A stretch of DNA of 64,000 bases from Streptomyces sp. NBC_01803 (GCF_035917415.1 NZ_CP109073.1:1178001-1242000), one strand, 5' to 3'; counted from the stretch's first letter, positions 8,662-17,052 are shown. Notes: generated from the letters alone by a model not told the origin. Made by a program: numbers and translations.

Positions 8662-9894
8662 GTGCTTGCTATGTTGTCCCGCCGTCGGCCGGGAAAACGG
8701 ATCCTGGCTCCGGCCGCGGCCATTCTGCTCCTGTTCGCCGGCGCTGGTCCGGTAGCGGCGGGGGCACCCGGCGAGGCACCACCGCCCGTCGCTGAGGACG
8801 ACTTCTACGTGCCGCCGAGTCCGCTCCCCGAGGGCGAGCCCGGCGACCTCATCCGCTCGCGCCCGGCCAAGGCCGGCGGGCCGACCGCCCAGTCGCTGGG
8901 CGACGCCTGGCAGGTGATGTACCTGTCCACCGACGCGCTCGGCGAGCCGGTCGCCGTGACCGGCATGGTCGTCGTGCCGAAGAACGCCGACCCGGCCGAT
9001 GTGCCGATCGTCGCCCTGGCCCCCGGCACGCACGGGCCCGCGGCCCGCTGCGCCCCCTCCGGGATGATCAACGAGGGCGCGTTCTACGAGCAGGGCGCGC
9101 TCAACGACATGCTCCGCGCCGGATACGCGGTCGCCATCACCGACTACGAGGGTTACCACGCCGACCCGACCAGCACCTACATGGTCGGCCAGTCGATGGG
9201 CCCGGCGGTCATCAACTCGGTCCGCGCCGCCCAGCGCCTGCCCGAGTCGGGCCTGTCCGCCGACGCGCCGGTCTTCTTCCGCGGCTACTCGCAGGGCGGC
9301 GCCGCCGCCATGTGGGCCGGTCAGCTCCAGCCCGAGTACGCCCCCGAGCTGAACCTGACGGGCGTGGTCGGCGGCGGCGTGCCGGCCAACCTGATCGAGG
9401 TGGCCCTGCCGCTGGAGGGCCAGCGCGGCATGGGCGTGCTGCTGTACGCGCTGCTCGGCCTGGACCAGGCGTACCCGGAGCTCGACCTGGACGCCTCGCT
9501 CACCGACGAGGGTCGCGCCATGTACGCCGAGATGTCGGAGAACTCCTGCACCGTGGAGCTGCTGAACGACTACATCGGCAAGACGCTCCAGGACTACATG
9601 ACGACCGTCCCGGTGCTGGACGACTCGTGGCAGGGCCGTCTGGGCGAGAACCGTCTCGGCGGGGCCCCGATCGAGGTGCCCGTCTTCCAGTACCACGTCG
9701 TGGACGACGACATCGTCGATTTCTCCCAGGGCCGGACCCTGCGCGACGAGTACTGCGACCAGGGTGTGGAACTGTCCTGGACCCAGTACGAGTCCGGGGG
9801 CCTGCACACCGACGGAATCGGGCTGGGCAACGACGAGGCCGCGGAGTTCATCGCCGAGCGGCTGGCCGGCACCCCCGCCACCACCACCTGCTGA
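8662..9894 (+). CDS. Secreted lipase, LIP family (PF03583-like)
   Basis: 410 aa from GTG 8662, chosen because AAAGG lies 8 nt upstream; ATG 8671 is an alternative. A Sec-type signal peptide is clear (RRRPGKR, hydrophobic AAAILLLFAGAG, cleavage near AAG-AP). The mature protein has the alpha/beta hydrolase fold of secretory lipases: GYSQGG nucleophile elbow (Ser ~ residue 210), acidic VVDDD (~355) and a His in SGGLHTDG near the end. Several cysteines (e.g. ARCAPS, NSCTVE, EYCDQG, C-terminal TTTC) fit an exported disulfide protein. It probably hydrolyses extracellular triglycerides or esters. It stands alone with its own promoter and a strong terminator. Confidence 0.85.
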   Translation: MLAMLSRRRPGKRILAPAAAILLLFAGAGPVAAGAPGEAPPPVAEDDFYVPPSPLPEGEPGDLIRSRPAKAGGPTAQSLGDAWQVMYLSTDALGEPVAVTGMVVVPKNADPADVPIVALAPGTHGPAARCAPSGMINEGAFYEQGALNDMLRAGYAVAITDYEGYHADPTSTYMVGQSMGPAVINSVRAAQRLPESGLSADAPVFFRGYSQGGAAAMWAGQLQPEYAPELNLTGVVGGGVPANLIEVALPLEGQRGMGVLLYALLGLDQAYPELDLDASLTDEGRAMYAEMSENSCTVELLNDYIGKTLQDYMTTVPVLDDSWQGRLGENRLGGAPIEVPVFQYHVVDDDIVDFSQGRTLRDEYCDQGVELSWTQYESGGLHTDGIGLGNDEAAEFIAERLAGTPATTTC

Positions 9895-9921
9895 CCACCT
9901 TCCGGGCACCCACGCCGCCCT

Positions 9922-9944
9922 CGTCCCCGGCACCGCCGGGGACG
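9922..9944 (+). terminator. Rho-independent-type terminator of the lipase gene
   Basis: Perfect 10-bp inverted repeat CGTCCCCGGC / GCCGGGGACG with a 3-nt loop, 27 nt after the lipase stop. It separates the lipase from the convergent sigma-like gene. Confidence 0.7.
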
Positions 9945-9962
9945 GGGGCGGTCCGCTTGTCC

Positions 9963-10014
9963 GGGCGTGTTCTCAGGGCGTGTTCTCAGGGCGTGTTATC
10001 CGGGCGTGTTGTCA
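9963..10014. repeat. Four tandem 13-bp repeats between convergent genes
   Basis: GGGCGTGTTCTCA is repeated four times without gaps (9963, 9976, 9989, 10002), the last two units differing at one to three positions. The array reaches into the last codon of the minus-strand sigma-like gene. It is probably a slippage product between converging transcripts. Confidence 0.7.
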
Positions 10015-10431
10015 GGGGGGACCGGTCAGCAGCCCGCGCACCCCGGGACTGCGCAGCAGGAAGCGGACGGTGTCCTCCTCCTCCCCCATCGCCGTGGCCA
10101 CGTCGGCCGGCTGGTAGCCCAGCAGGTGGTGCAGCGCGTAGGCGTCGTACTGGGCCGGGCTGAGGGCCGGGCAGGGCCGGTCGGCCTCGTCGCGGATCCG
10201 GTCGGTGAGCAGACACCAGGCGTGGGACGCGGGGTTGGGGGAGCTGAGGAAGCGCCGCCAGCACCGGAAGAGGTGGTCGAAGACGGCGCCGACGACCGCC
10301 TCGGCGGCCGGGGCGGGCAGGTGCAGGCGGGCGTAGCTCAGGTAGTGCCCGTGGTGCAGGGCGACGAACGCCTCGCGGTCGGGCGGCAGTCGGCGGGCGG
10401 TCAGGCCCTCGTGGGGCGTGGATGCGCGCAT
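10012..10431 (-). CDS. Small sigma-factor-like protein (ECF-like, shortened)
   Basis: 139 aa, start ATG at 10431 with GAAAG upstream. The sequence reads like a reduced sigma-70 family protein: FVALHHGHYLSYARLHL (region-2-like helix), a middle segment with DHLFRCWRRFL, and a C-terminal YDAYALHHLLGYQPADVATAMG segment that resembles the sigma-4 helix-turn-helix (…LLGYSYAEIA…). At 139 aa it is shorter than an ordinary ECF factor (about 170-200). It lies 41 nt downstream of a zinc-ribbon/XRE regulator gene on the same strand, so the two probably form one unit. Function as a true sigma factor is an inference; it could equally be an RNA-polymerase-binding regulator. Confidence 0.55.
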   Translation of the reverse strand: MRASTPHEGLTARRLPPDREAFVALHHGHYLSYARLHLPAPAAEAVVGAVFDHLFRCWRRFLSSPNPASHAWCLLTDRIRDEADRPCPALSPAQYDAYALHHLLGYQPADVATAMGEEEDTVRFLLRSPGVRGLLTGPP

Positions 10432-10472
10432 GGTGGTGACTTTCGGCTCCGGGGGAGGACTGCGGACGTGCC

Positions 10473-11558
10473 CTAGCCGAACGCGGCGGCCGGGTAGTGG
10501 CCGGTGCCGGCTTGGGCGGGCGTCGCCATGGGGGGGCGGGCGGCGTGCCACAGCGGGAGGAACGCCTCGGGCTGGCCGCCCAGGGCGTGCACGAAGCGGT
10601 CGACCGTGGGCCAGTCGGGGGTGCGGCGGCCGTTCAGCAGGCTGTTGATGTCGTCCGTGCTGAGCAGCCCGTGGCTGGCCGTGTGGATCAGCTCCGGCGC
10701 GGGCCGCTGCGCCGCGAGGTGGAGGCCGCGCAGCGCGGCGTGCAGGGTGTCGGGCCCGGCGGGGCGCGCGGCGAGGCCGCGGGCGGCCTTCCACAGCGGG
10801 AGGATGTCGGCCGGGTCGCCGCCGCACGCCTCGGCCAGGCACTGGGCCAGCCGCCACGAGGGGCGGCGTTTGCCGGCCAGCACGCGGGACACGTAGGAGG
10901 CGGAGACGCCGGCCTTCTTGCCGAGCTCCCGCAGGGTGCGCCCGCTGAGGCGCTGCAGCGTGGTCAGGGCGCGGGCCAGCGTGTCCGGCTCGGGCGCGGG
11001 CCCGGGGTCCTGACCGGTCGGGTCGGGCCGTCGCTGCCGGGGGACGAAGACGGGGCCGGTCGACCAGCCCGCGCCGGGCTGGCCGTCCGCGTCGTCCTGC
11101 CGGGCGCCGTCGGCGCGGGCGCTGGGGCTCATCCGGTGCTGCATGCGCCGCTCGGCGGCGTGCGCCGACCAGTCGGTGCGGAGCTTGACCGGGGTGACGC
11201 TCATCGCCCCGGCGATCTCGGCGGCCCGGACCTTGCGGGTGCGGGCCTGCTGGACGGCGGCGAACCGGACGTCGCTCAGGCCGCGTTCGACTTCCGCCGC
11301 CAGGCGCAGGACGCGCAGCGGCAGGTCGCCGGTGGCGTCGTCGGTGTGGGCGGCCTTCACCAGACGGTCGGTGAGGCGGGCCAGCTCCTCGGAGAGCTCG
11401 CGGACATACTGGGAGTACCGTTCGGCGTCCGGGGAGGACTTGGCGCGGGAGGCCCGGTAGGCCGCGTCGCGGCACCGTTTGTCGCAGTACTCCTTGGGCC
11501 GCCCCGAGCGGTTCTGCTCCACGGGTTTACGGCACTTCGAGTTCTTGCAGCGGGTCAT
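10473..11558 (-). CDS. Zinc-ribbon protein with two XRE-type helix-turn-helix domains
   Basis: 361 aa. N-terminus has a CxxxxxC…CxxxC zinc-ribbon-like motif (CKNSKC, then EYCDKRC) followed by an Arg-rich helix. A first helix-turn-helix region is at ~105-125 (EIAGAMSVTPVKL), and a canonical XRE domain at ~200-245 (LRELGKKAGVSASYVSRVLAGKRRP). A degenerate third copy occurs near the C-terminus (LSTDDINSLLNGRRTPDWPTVDRFV). The same LPLWxAAR motif follows both copies (DILPLWKAARG and AFLPLWHAARP), showing an internal duplication. The protein should bind DNA as a regulator; the ligand is unknown. It precedes the sigma-like gene. Confidence 0.65.
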   Translation of the reverse strand: MTRCKNSKCRKPVEQNRSGRPKEYCDKRCRDAAYRASRAKSSPDAERYSQYVRELSEELARLTDRLVKAAHTDDATGDLPLRVLRLAAEVERGLSDVRFAAVQQARTRKVRAAEIAGAMSVTPVKLRTDWSAHAAERRMQHRMSPSARADGARQDDADGQPGAGWSTGPVFVPRQRRPDPTGQDPGPAPEPDTLARALTTLQRLSGRTLRELGKKAGVSASYVSRVLAGKRRPSWRLAQCLAEACGGDPADILPLWKAARGLAARPAGPDTLHAALRGLHLAAQRPAPELIHTASHGLLSTDDINSLLNGRRTPDWPTVDRFVHALGGQPEAFLPLWHAARPPMATPAQAGTGHYPAAAFG

Positions 11559-12302
11559 ACTGCCTCTGCTCGGCGGACATCGGGGGGAGCCCCGGATGTG
11601 GTGATGCCGTCTCGCCGGTTTCGTCGCGAGGCGGCACAGGACTGGCCCGGAATCCGGGCGAAACCCCGGGCGGGTATGGGGCGCGCGGCGCGCGGCGCGG
11701 CGCGGGCACGCTCCCGGGGTGTGCGCCGGGGCGGCGGGGAGCCGCCCCGGCCGACGATCAGGCTCAGTCGGGACGAGTCCGGCGATATCGGACGCGGGGC
11801 CCTCGGGCGACTTCCCTCATGAGGCCCGCGCCGACCACCGCGACGGCCATCGGCACGCGGACGCGGGGCACCGAAGGCCGGGCGAGCGGGGCGAGGAGCG
11901 GCGCCGAGCGGCTGTTGCCCGTCCTGGCACGGGCGGGAAGGGTTTGAAACGCCGGGAGGCGCGGGATGCTACCGTCACGCGAGGACGGTGACCCGTTGAG
12001 AAACGGATCACGCGGATCCGACGGCAAACGGTCAGGAGGCATAAGCCCCTCCTTGGGATCGTGAGCTGGTAACTGTCGGAGGAGCCCGGCGTCTTGGCTG
12101 CCATACCGGCCGGGTTCCTTCGTCTGCCGGGGACGCTACCCCGCCAACCCTGTGGCACGCCAGCATTACGAGATGTAATCGGGATGATGGGGCCACCCTC
12201 GCGACGAATCCCCTCAACGCCGCACATCGCGCTGTCATAAACGGTCATCACTTGGCCAACTCCGGTCAGCGGTCGACGGCGTGACGCCCACCGTCCGGGG
12301 TC
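11559..12302. other. Long intergenic region with a possible short ORF
   Basis: About 740 nt without a convincing gene. On minus, a 92-codon ORF (12042 to 11764, beginning MPPDRLPSDPRDPF) has an excellent ribosome site, AAGGAGG, 5 nt before its ATG, and a hydrophobic stretch near the C-terminus, but codon-position bias is not clearly coding and I recognise no family. A second frame starting at ATG 12104 (MAAKTPGSS…) overlaps it. The stretch around 12150-12250 is AT-richer and may hold a promoter for minus-strand transcription toward the XRE gene. Confidence 0.3.
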
Positions 12303-13343
12303 TCAACGGTCCGGGAAGACGGCCCGGCGCAGCAGTCGGCGGCCCGCCCTCAGCACGGGCTCCGCCCTGGTCGGGCCCGCGTTGGCCAGCACGGCGGCGC
12401 CCGCCGCCGCGTCCGGGCCGAAGCCCGCGAACGCGGTGAAACCCCCGGTGCCCCCGGTGTGCCACAGCAGCGCTCGCGAGCCGACGACGCGGTGGGTCCA
12501 GGCCAGGCAGACGTCGTTGTCCCCGTCCTCGTACCGCTGGTGGGGCCGCCGCACGGCGTCGAGGGCGGCGGCCAGCGGGGTCCGCTCCGGCGCGAGGTGG
12601 GCCAGCAGATAGCGCAGCAGGTCGGCGCCCGTGGTGTAGAGGGCGCCGGCCCCGGCAAGGGCGTCGAGAGTCCAGTGCGGGACGGGACGGCCACGCCGGT
12701 GTCCGGTGGCGGGCTCCGCCGCCGCCAGGGCGGCGGTGCCGGGCACGCCGGTGTGGCGCATCCCCAGGGGCGTGAGCACCCGTTCGGTGACGAGCGTGAC
12801 GTAGTCGGTGCCGGCGGCGTTGGCGAGCAGGGTGCCGAGCAGGCCCATGCCGAACGTCGAGTACCGCGCGGTGCGCCGCCGGGAGCGCAGCCGGGCGGTG
12901 GCGCGGTAGAGGTCCTCGGCCCGGTACCGCGCGTAGGGGTCGGCCAGCCAGTGCCGCAGGCCGCGCCGGTAGACATTGCGCGGCAGGTGGGGCAGGCCGC
13001 CGCTGTGGGTGGCCAGGTCCAGCAGGGTGATGGGCGGCCCACCGCCGCGGCGGGGCGCGGCGCCCGCGGGCAGGTAGCTCTCGATCGGATCGGCGTAGCG
13101 TACGTCGCCCCGGGCCGCCAGCTCGGCCAGCAGCAGCGCGGTGAACGTCTTGGTGACGGAACCCAGCGCGAACGGCGTGTCCGTGCCCACCGCGGGCGCC
13201 CCCACGCCCCTGGCCGACCGACCGGCCGCGAGCACCGCCCGGTCCGGGCCCCGGACCATCACGGCCACCGCGCCGGGGATGGCCGGATCGTCCAGCAGCT
13301 CGGCCATGACCGTCCACAGCTCGGCCCGGAGCTCCTCGCTCAT
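12303..13343 (-). CDS. Serine hydrolase, beta-lactamase/DD-peptidase fold (class C-like)
   Basis: 346 aa. The three motifs of the penicillin-recognising serine enzymes are present: S62-V-T-K65 (SxxK), Y161-S-T (the YxN position carries Thr), and HTGG near residue 300 in place of KTG. These features fit the esterase/D-aminopeptidase/PbpE branch (PF00144) rather than resistance enzymes. No signal peptide is visible, so the protein is probably cytoplasmic, which is unusual for a cell-wall enzyme. Its ATG overlaps the end of the preceding gene by 4 nt. As the last gene of an operon that begins with a small peptide, it may be a peptide-processing hydrolase; that role is inference. Confidence 0.78.
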   Translation of the reverse strand: MSEELRAELWTVMAELLDDPAIPGAVAVMVRGPDRAVLAAGRSARGVGAPAVGTDTPFALGSVTKTFTALLLAELAARGDVRYADPIESYLPAGAAPRRGGGPPITLLDLATHSGGLPHLPRNVYRRGLRHWLADPYARYRAEDLYRATARLRSRRRTARYSTFGMGLLGTLLANAAGTDYVTLVTERVLTPLGMRHTGVPGTAALAAAEPATGHRRGRPVPHWTLDALAGAGALYTTGADLLRYLLAHLAPERTPLAAALDAVRRPHQRYEDGDNDVCLAWTHRVVGSRALLWHTGGTGGFTAFAGFGPDAAAGAAVLANAGPTRAEPVLRAGRRLLRRAVFPDR

Positions 13344-14275
13344 GCGGGGCGCCCCCGCTCGCCGTGCGACGCCGGGTCGAGTGCGCGGGAAACCGTGAGG
13401 GTCCCGGCGACGACCGCCACGATCGTCGGATGGTGGTGGTTGGCGAACGCCAGCACCGGATCGTCCGGCGGGCGGGTGACGCCGTTGGGCACCATGCCGT
13501 CGACGCGCTGGGCGGCGGCGAACCGCTCCCAGGCCGCGGCGTGGAAATGGGGGCGGGCCAGGCACATGTCGACCATCAGGAACTCGCCGAGCAGGTCCCA
13601 GGTCCTGGTCTCGGTGAAGACGTCCACCCAGACCGGCAGCCACCGCACCAGATACTCCTGGAGCCCGGCCGGCAGCCCGGCGGGGTCGGCGCCCCAGTCG
13701 GTGAGGTGGAAGACGGTGTGGGTGACGCCGTACGCGTTGCTCGCGTCCAGCATCCACGGCTCGGGCATACCGCCCAGCCACGTCCGGCCGATCTGGTCCG
13801 CCACGTCGGGCGGGTCCGGCAGGCCCAGCCTGCGCCGGGCCGCGAGAACGCCCAGCCGGCGGTTCGGCACGTGCTCGGTGAACCGCGCGGCGCGCAGGCC
13901 GTCCAGAGGGAGCGCCAGCTCCTCCAGCCGGGGGTGACGGTAGCCCGCCGTGGCGAACTGCCCGTAGATCTCCCAGGGATAGGTCGCCGCCGGGGTGTAG
14001 CGCTGGAGCTCGTACAGCAGCTCGCCCTCGCGGAACTCCCGCCAGGCGAAGTCCAGCAGCTCCTGGGCGGACCGCGCGCTGTCCGGCCCGGCCACCGCCG
14101 CGCGCAGCAGCAGGCCCACGGCCAGCGCCAGCTCGCTCAGGGACTTCAGCGCCTCACCTCTGACCTCGTGGTCCGCCACGTCGCGCGGGAAGGCGAAGGA
14201 GGAGCGCATCCCGGACAGCCAGGCCATGGCCCGGTCGGTGACCTGCTGGGCCAGTCGGATCGTCGCGGCGTCCAT
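13340..14275 (-). CDS. Conserved protein of unknown function (DUF6895-like)
   Basis: 311 aa, all-helical in character, with no signal peptide or membrane segment. The start ATG (14275-14273) is nested in TGATG with the stop of the preceding, frame-disrupted gene, showing translational coupling. Notable features are many aromatic and His residues: YTPAATYPWEIYGQFA (~105), GVTHTVFHLTDWG (~195) and ANHHHPTI (~290), the last suggestive of a metal site. I associate it with the DUF6895 type of actinobacterial proteins, from memory of sequence character and not from a search. No reaction can be assigned. Its neighbours (small Cys-ending peptide, serine hydrolase) suggest a peptide-related pathway. 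Confidence 0.65.
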   Translation of the reverse strand: MDAATIRLAQQVTDRAMAWLSGMRSSFAFPRDVADHEVRGEALKSLSELALAVGLLLRAAVAGPDSARSAQELLDFAWREFREGELLYELQRYTPAATYPWEIYGQFATAGYRHPRLEELALPLDGLRAARFTEHVPNRRLGVLAARRRLGLPDPPDVADQIGRTWLGGMPEPWMLDASNAYGVTHTVFHLTDWGADPAGLPAGLQEYLVRWLPVWVDVFTETRTWDLLGEFLMVDMCLARPHFHAAAWERFAAAQRVDGMVPNGVTRPPDDPVLAFANHHHPTIVAVVAGTLTVSRALDPASHGERGRPA

Positions 14276-15115
14276 CACCACGCCTCGCTTCCCGTCGTCA
14301 ACAGCCGCCGTGCCACGGCGAGCTCGAACAGCACCCGGGGCCGGTCCACCGCGAGCGCGGCGACGTGGTCCAGGGCGGTGGCCGGCAACGGCTCGGGAGC
14401 GCGGTGGGCGTCGAGCGCCAGCCAGCGCGCCAGCCGCGCCGCGCTGAGGTGGTCGCGGCGCGGCATCGCCCGCACCAGGTCCGGCCGCGAAGCCGGGCCA
14501 CTCCTCCGCCGCTCCCGCGTCCGGCCCCTCCTCCGGCTCGGGATCGGCGCGGGCGGGCGCCAGCCCTCCCCAGCCCTCCGCGGTCACGCCCAGCGCGGCC
14601 AGCACGCGGACCAAGGCGGCGTCGCGGGCCGCCCTGGCAGGGCGAGCGACGCCGGCAGCGCCAGGTCCGGCCGCGAAGCCGGGCCACTCCTCCGCCGCTC
14701 CCGCGTCCGGCCCCTCCTCCGGCTCGGGATCGGCGCGGGCGGGCGCCAGCCCTCCCCAGCCCTCCGCGGTCACGCCCAGCGCGGCCAGCACGCGGACCAG
14801 GACGGCGTCGCGGGCCGCCCACAGGGCGCCGTCCTCCGCCCCGGGCGGCGGTGCCGGGAAGGCCACCACGGCCGCCCGCAGGACGGCGGCGTCGTCTTCC
14901 GTGAGCGGGTGGCCGACGAGGAGGAACAGGGCCAGGGCATCCGCACCCAGGCCCCGCACCGCGCCCAATGCCCCCACCGGCTCAGCGGCGACCGCGGCAC
15001 AGGCCCGTAGGGAGAAGCCCCCGCCGCTGTGCCGCAGCGCGCCGACGAGCTCGGAGGCCAGCGCCGAGACGGTCGGTTCGACCGGGCGCGGCGCCGCCTG
15101 ACGCGCGACAGACAT
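14275..15115 (-). pseudogene. Unknown gene with internal 186-bp duplication and a frameshift
   Basis: The 5' part (15115 to about 14480) reads from ATG 15115 in one frame, with reasonable helical sequence (ALASELVGALRHSGGGFSL…). The 3' part (about 14490 to 14275) is good protein only in a second frame (PDLVRAMPRRDHLSAARLARW … LLTTGSEAW) and ends exactly at a TGATG junction with the next gene, which shows that this second frame is the true ending. Continuing in the first frame gives only Arg/Pro/Gly-rich filler that runs into the next gene. Between the two lies a 62-codon tandem duplication. So the gene is either frameshifted or carries an assembly error. It sits 12 nt after the small peptide gene. 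Function unknown. Confidence 0.6.
14475..14821 (-). repeat. Tandem 186-bp duplication inside the disrupted gene
   Basis: Two about 160-bp near-identical copies (about 14475-14635 and 14661-14821) lie exactly 186 bp (62 codons) apart, separated by a 26-bp unlike linker; the only visible differences are a few bases near GGACCAAGGC versus GGACCAGGAC. Both copies encode the acidic segment with PEPEEGPDAGAAEEWPGF in the same frame. Confidence 0.85.
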
Positions 15116-15126
15116 CCACTGGCTCC

Positions 15127-15366
15127 TTAGCAGGCAGCCGGGTAGGTCAGCTCCCGCACCATGCCGCCGAAGGCGTCCTCGATCGGCTCCTCCTTCTTCG
15201 GGTTCGACGACAGCAGCCCGGCGAGCGCCAGGGTGAACCGCGCGCCCCCCGATGCCTGGGCGCCACCGGCGCCGAGGTTCTGGGACGTCTCGCCCTCGGC
15301 GACCAGCGCCCGAACCGTCTCGGCGTCCCCTGTGGAGGGGACGACCGACAGAGCGTCATTCTTCAC
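15127..15366 (-). CDS. Small peptide ending in Cys, possible RiPP-like precursor
   Basis: 79 aa from GTG 15366 with GAGG 8 nt upstream. The peptide has a polar, acidic N-terminal part (ALVAEGETSQNL), a Gly/Ala/Ser middle (GAGGAQASGG), a hydrophobic segment FTLALAGLL, a charged NPKKEEPIEDAFGG segment and a C-terminus reading RELTYPAAC, its only cysteine. No transmembrane helix or signal peptide. It is the first gene of a minus-strand operon with two unknown proteins and a serine hydrolase, preceded by an unusually AT-rich leader. This layout resembles a precursor-peptide locus, but none of the recognised modification enzymes (YcaO, LanM/LanC, radical SAM) is present, so the RiPP idea is a hypothesis only. 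Confidence 0.55.
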   Translation of the reverse strand: MKNDALSVVPSTGDAETVRALVAEGETSQNLGAGGAQASGGARFTLALAGLLSSNPKKEEPIEDAFGGMVRELTYPAAC

Positions 15367-15744
15367 GACAAATACCTCATTTCTCGCCGAGCGTATTTGA
15401 TTTCCCTTTTCCCACCTTAAGCAGCAGCAATCCAGGTAGATGCCCTTTTTATGCTATTGGCGCTCAACAGACTGAATTCGCACGCATACGATTCCAAGTG
15501 ACCATTCAGCCGCAAGGTGCTATTTCCCTATCCTTTGATCGCGTCGGGGGTCGGCCCGGACAGCACCGCACGGCGGTGACCATGGCGAACGACCACCAGC
15601 GGCCCCCCGGGCGCCGCCCCTCGGGGGACGACGGCCACCCGTTCCAGGTCGGGTCCGCCGCCGACCACGCCACAGCCGATGACCGAGGCGGTGGCGAGCG
15701 CGGCACCCGCGCCCGCTCCGGCCACGGCCGGTCGTCGGGCGGCC
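15367..15744. promoter_or_regulatory. AT-rich upstream region of the small-peptide operon
   Basis: From 15367 to about 15540 base composition drops sharply compared with flanking DNA (runs such as GTATTTGATTTCCC and CTTTTTATGCTATTGG). On minus this is the immediate upstream region of the peptide gene and should contain its promoter; TTGAGC (near 15465) is a possible -35, but no firm -10 is assigned. From 15540 to 15744 I see no gene; a 65-codon minus frame with a lipobox-like stretch is not convincing. Confidence 0.4.
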
Positions 15745-15812
15745 CCTCACAGGGCGTGGCGCCTCACAGAGCGTGGCGCCTCACACAACGCGGCGCCTCA
15801 CAGGGCGTGGCC
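15745..15812. repeat. Four tandem 17-bp repeats
   Basis: CCTCACAGGGCGTGGCG is repeated at 15745, 15762, 15779 and 15796 with one to four substitutions in the middle copies. The last unit overlaps the stop codon of the Rv1733c-like gene. Confidence 0.75.
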
Positions 15813-16355
15813 GCTCCAGCGGGGCGCGATCTTGGCCCATTCGCGTTCCCACCGCGCCGCGCGGCCCGCGTCCAGGCGGCCGCGGGCGCCGCCGCGCACG
15901 CCAAGGGCGAGCAGGCAGACGCCGCCCGCCGCGCCTGCCCCGAGCAGGACGCCACTGGTCCGGGCCACCGCCGGGGACGGGGGCGCGCCGCGCAGCGCGC
16001 CACCCTCATCGAGCCAGACGGTCATCCGCGTGCCCGGCTCAGCACCGGGGGCCAGCCGCGTCATGCCGGTTCCGACCGTCCCGTCCGGCTCCGTCCACCG
16101 GACGGTGCCCAGCGGCCCGACGCCGCTCGGCGTCACCGCCTCGTAGGCGGCGGCCACCACGGCCGTGGCACGCCGCGCCTCCCGGGCGTCGTCCAGCATG
16201 GCCTCGGTGCCTCCGGTGAGCGCCGCCGCGCCCGCCACCGGGGCGCCGACCGCCATCACCACGCCGGTCAGCAGGCCGATCCACGCCTCCGCGACGTCGC
16301 ACCGGCGCCGAAGGGGATTGCGCCGCCAGCGCCACAGCCGCACCCTGTGCTCCAT
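15798..16355 (-). CDS. Rv1733c-like two-pass membrane protein
   Basis: 185 aa. N-terminus RLWRWRRNPLRRRCDVAEAW is the hallmark of the actinobacterial Rv1733c family, followed by a transmembrane helix (~24-46, IGLLTGVVMAVGAPVAGAAAL). A soluble extracytoplasmic loop holds TEPDGTVGTGMTRL and a GTRMTVWLD strand, and a second helix (~137-158, GVLLGAGAAGGVCLLALGV) returns to a basic cytoplasmic tail. Function is unknown for the family. Monocistronic. The C-terminus merges into a 17-bp repeat array, so the last few codons may be recently altered. Confidence 0.75.
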   Translation of the reverse strand: MEHRVRLWRWRRNPLRRRCDVAEAWIGLLTGVVMAVGAPVAGAAALTGGTEAMLDDAREARRATAVVAAAYEAVTPSGVGPLGTVRWTEPDGTVGTGMTRLAPGAEPGTRMTVWLDEGGALRGAPPSPAVARTSGVLLGAGAAGGVCLLALGVRGGARGRLDAGRAARWEREWAKIAPRWSGHAL

Positions 16356-16715
16356 CTCCGGGCCCCTCTCAGTGACATCGGGAAAGCGAGTACCCGATGG
16401 GGCCGCCGTACATGTCAACGAAGCCGATTCCAGACGGTGTCGGGCCGCGGCGGCGGCGCGGTGAACCGGACGCCGGGCGACGTCGCGGACCGCGTTGGCC
16501 AGGGCCGGCACCACCGGGACGACGGGCTCTCACCCCATGGGCCTGGCGCCGGACACGCCGCGCGGGTCGGCCGTCCCGACCATGCGGATCCCGGTGCCCG
16601 GACCACGCCCCGCGGCCCCCGGCCCGGGAGCGAGTCGGGAAGAAACCGCCGGGCGGCCGGGTTCCCCCCTCACCGAGTGGAGACGGCACGCGACGAGACG
16701 AGGTCGATCGGCATC
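16356..16715. other. Divergent intergenic region
   Basis: 360 nt between the minus-strand membrane protein and the plus-strand DUF427 gene. No gene or clear promoter consensus was found. A frame open on plus reads into DUF427, but its residues there are Arg/Pro-rich filler. Confidence 0.4.
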
Positions 16716-17015
16716 ATGGTGCGGGCTCTGTGGAACGGCGCGGTGGTCGCGGAATCACCGCGCACGGTCATGGTCGAGGGCAATCACTACTTCCCGCCGG
16801 AGGCGGTGAACCGGGACTACGTGGCGGACAGCGACTCCACGTCCGTCTGTTCGTGGAAGGGCACCGCCCACTATCTGACCCTCCAGGTGGACGGCGAGAC
16901 CAACCCCGACGCGGCCTGGTACTACCCCGAGCCGCTGCCCGAGGCGCGGCGGATCACCGGCCACATCGCGTTCTGGCGCGGCGTCGTGGTCGAGGGCGAG
17001 CCCGAGGACGTCTGA
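16716..17015 (+). CDS. DUF427 domain protein
   Basis: 99 aa from ATG 16716. Matches the DUF427 pattern: WNGAVVAES, VEGNHYFPPEAV, TSVCSWKGTAHYLTL, and AAWYYPEP followed by a final GHIAFWRGVVVE. The fold is a small beta-barrel; biochemical function is not established. GACGAGG lies about 12 nt upstream, a little far, so the start could be the in-frame GTG some 14 codons earlier. It is followed within 40 nt by the GH15 gene on the same strand and may be co-transcribed. Confidence 0.8.
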   Translation: MVRALWNGAVVAESPRTVMVEGNHYFPPEAVNRDYVADSDSTSVCSWKGTAHYLTLQVDGETNPDAAWYYPEPLPEARRITGHIAFWRGVVVEGEPEDV

Positions 17016-17052
17016 CGGGCGGTGCCCGCCGGGCCGCGTTACGGTGACCCGG

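Noticed and set aside
15528..15725. 65-codon minus ORF with a lipobox-like sequence
   Set aside because: No ribosome site, Gly/Ala-rich low-complexity sequence and no family resemblance.
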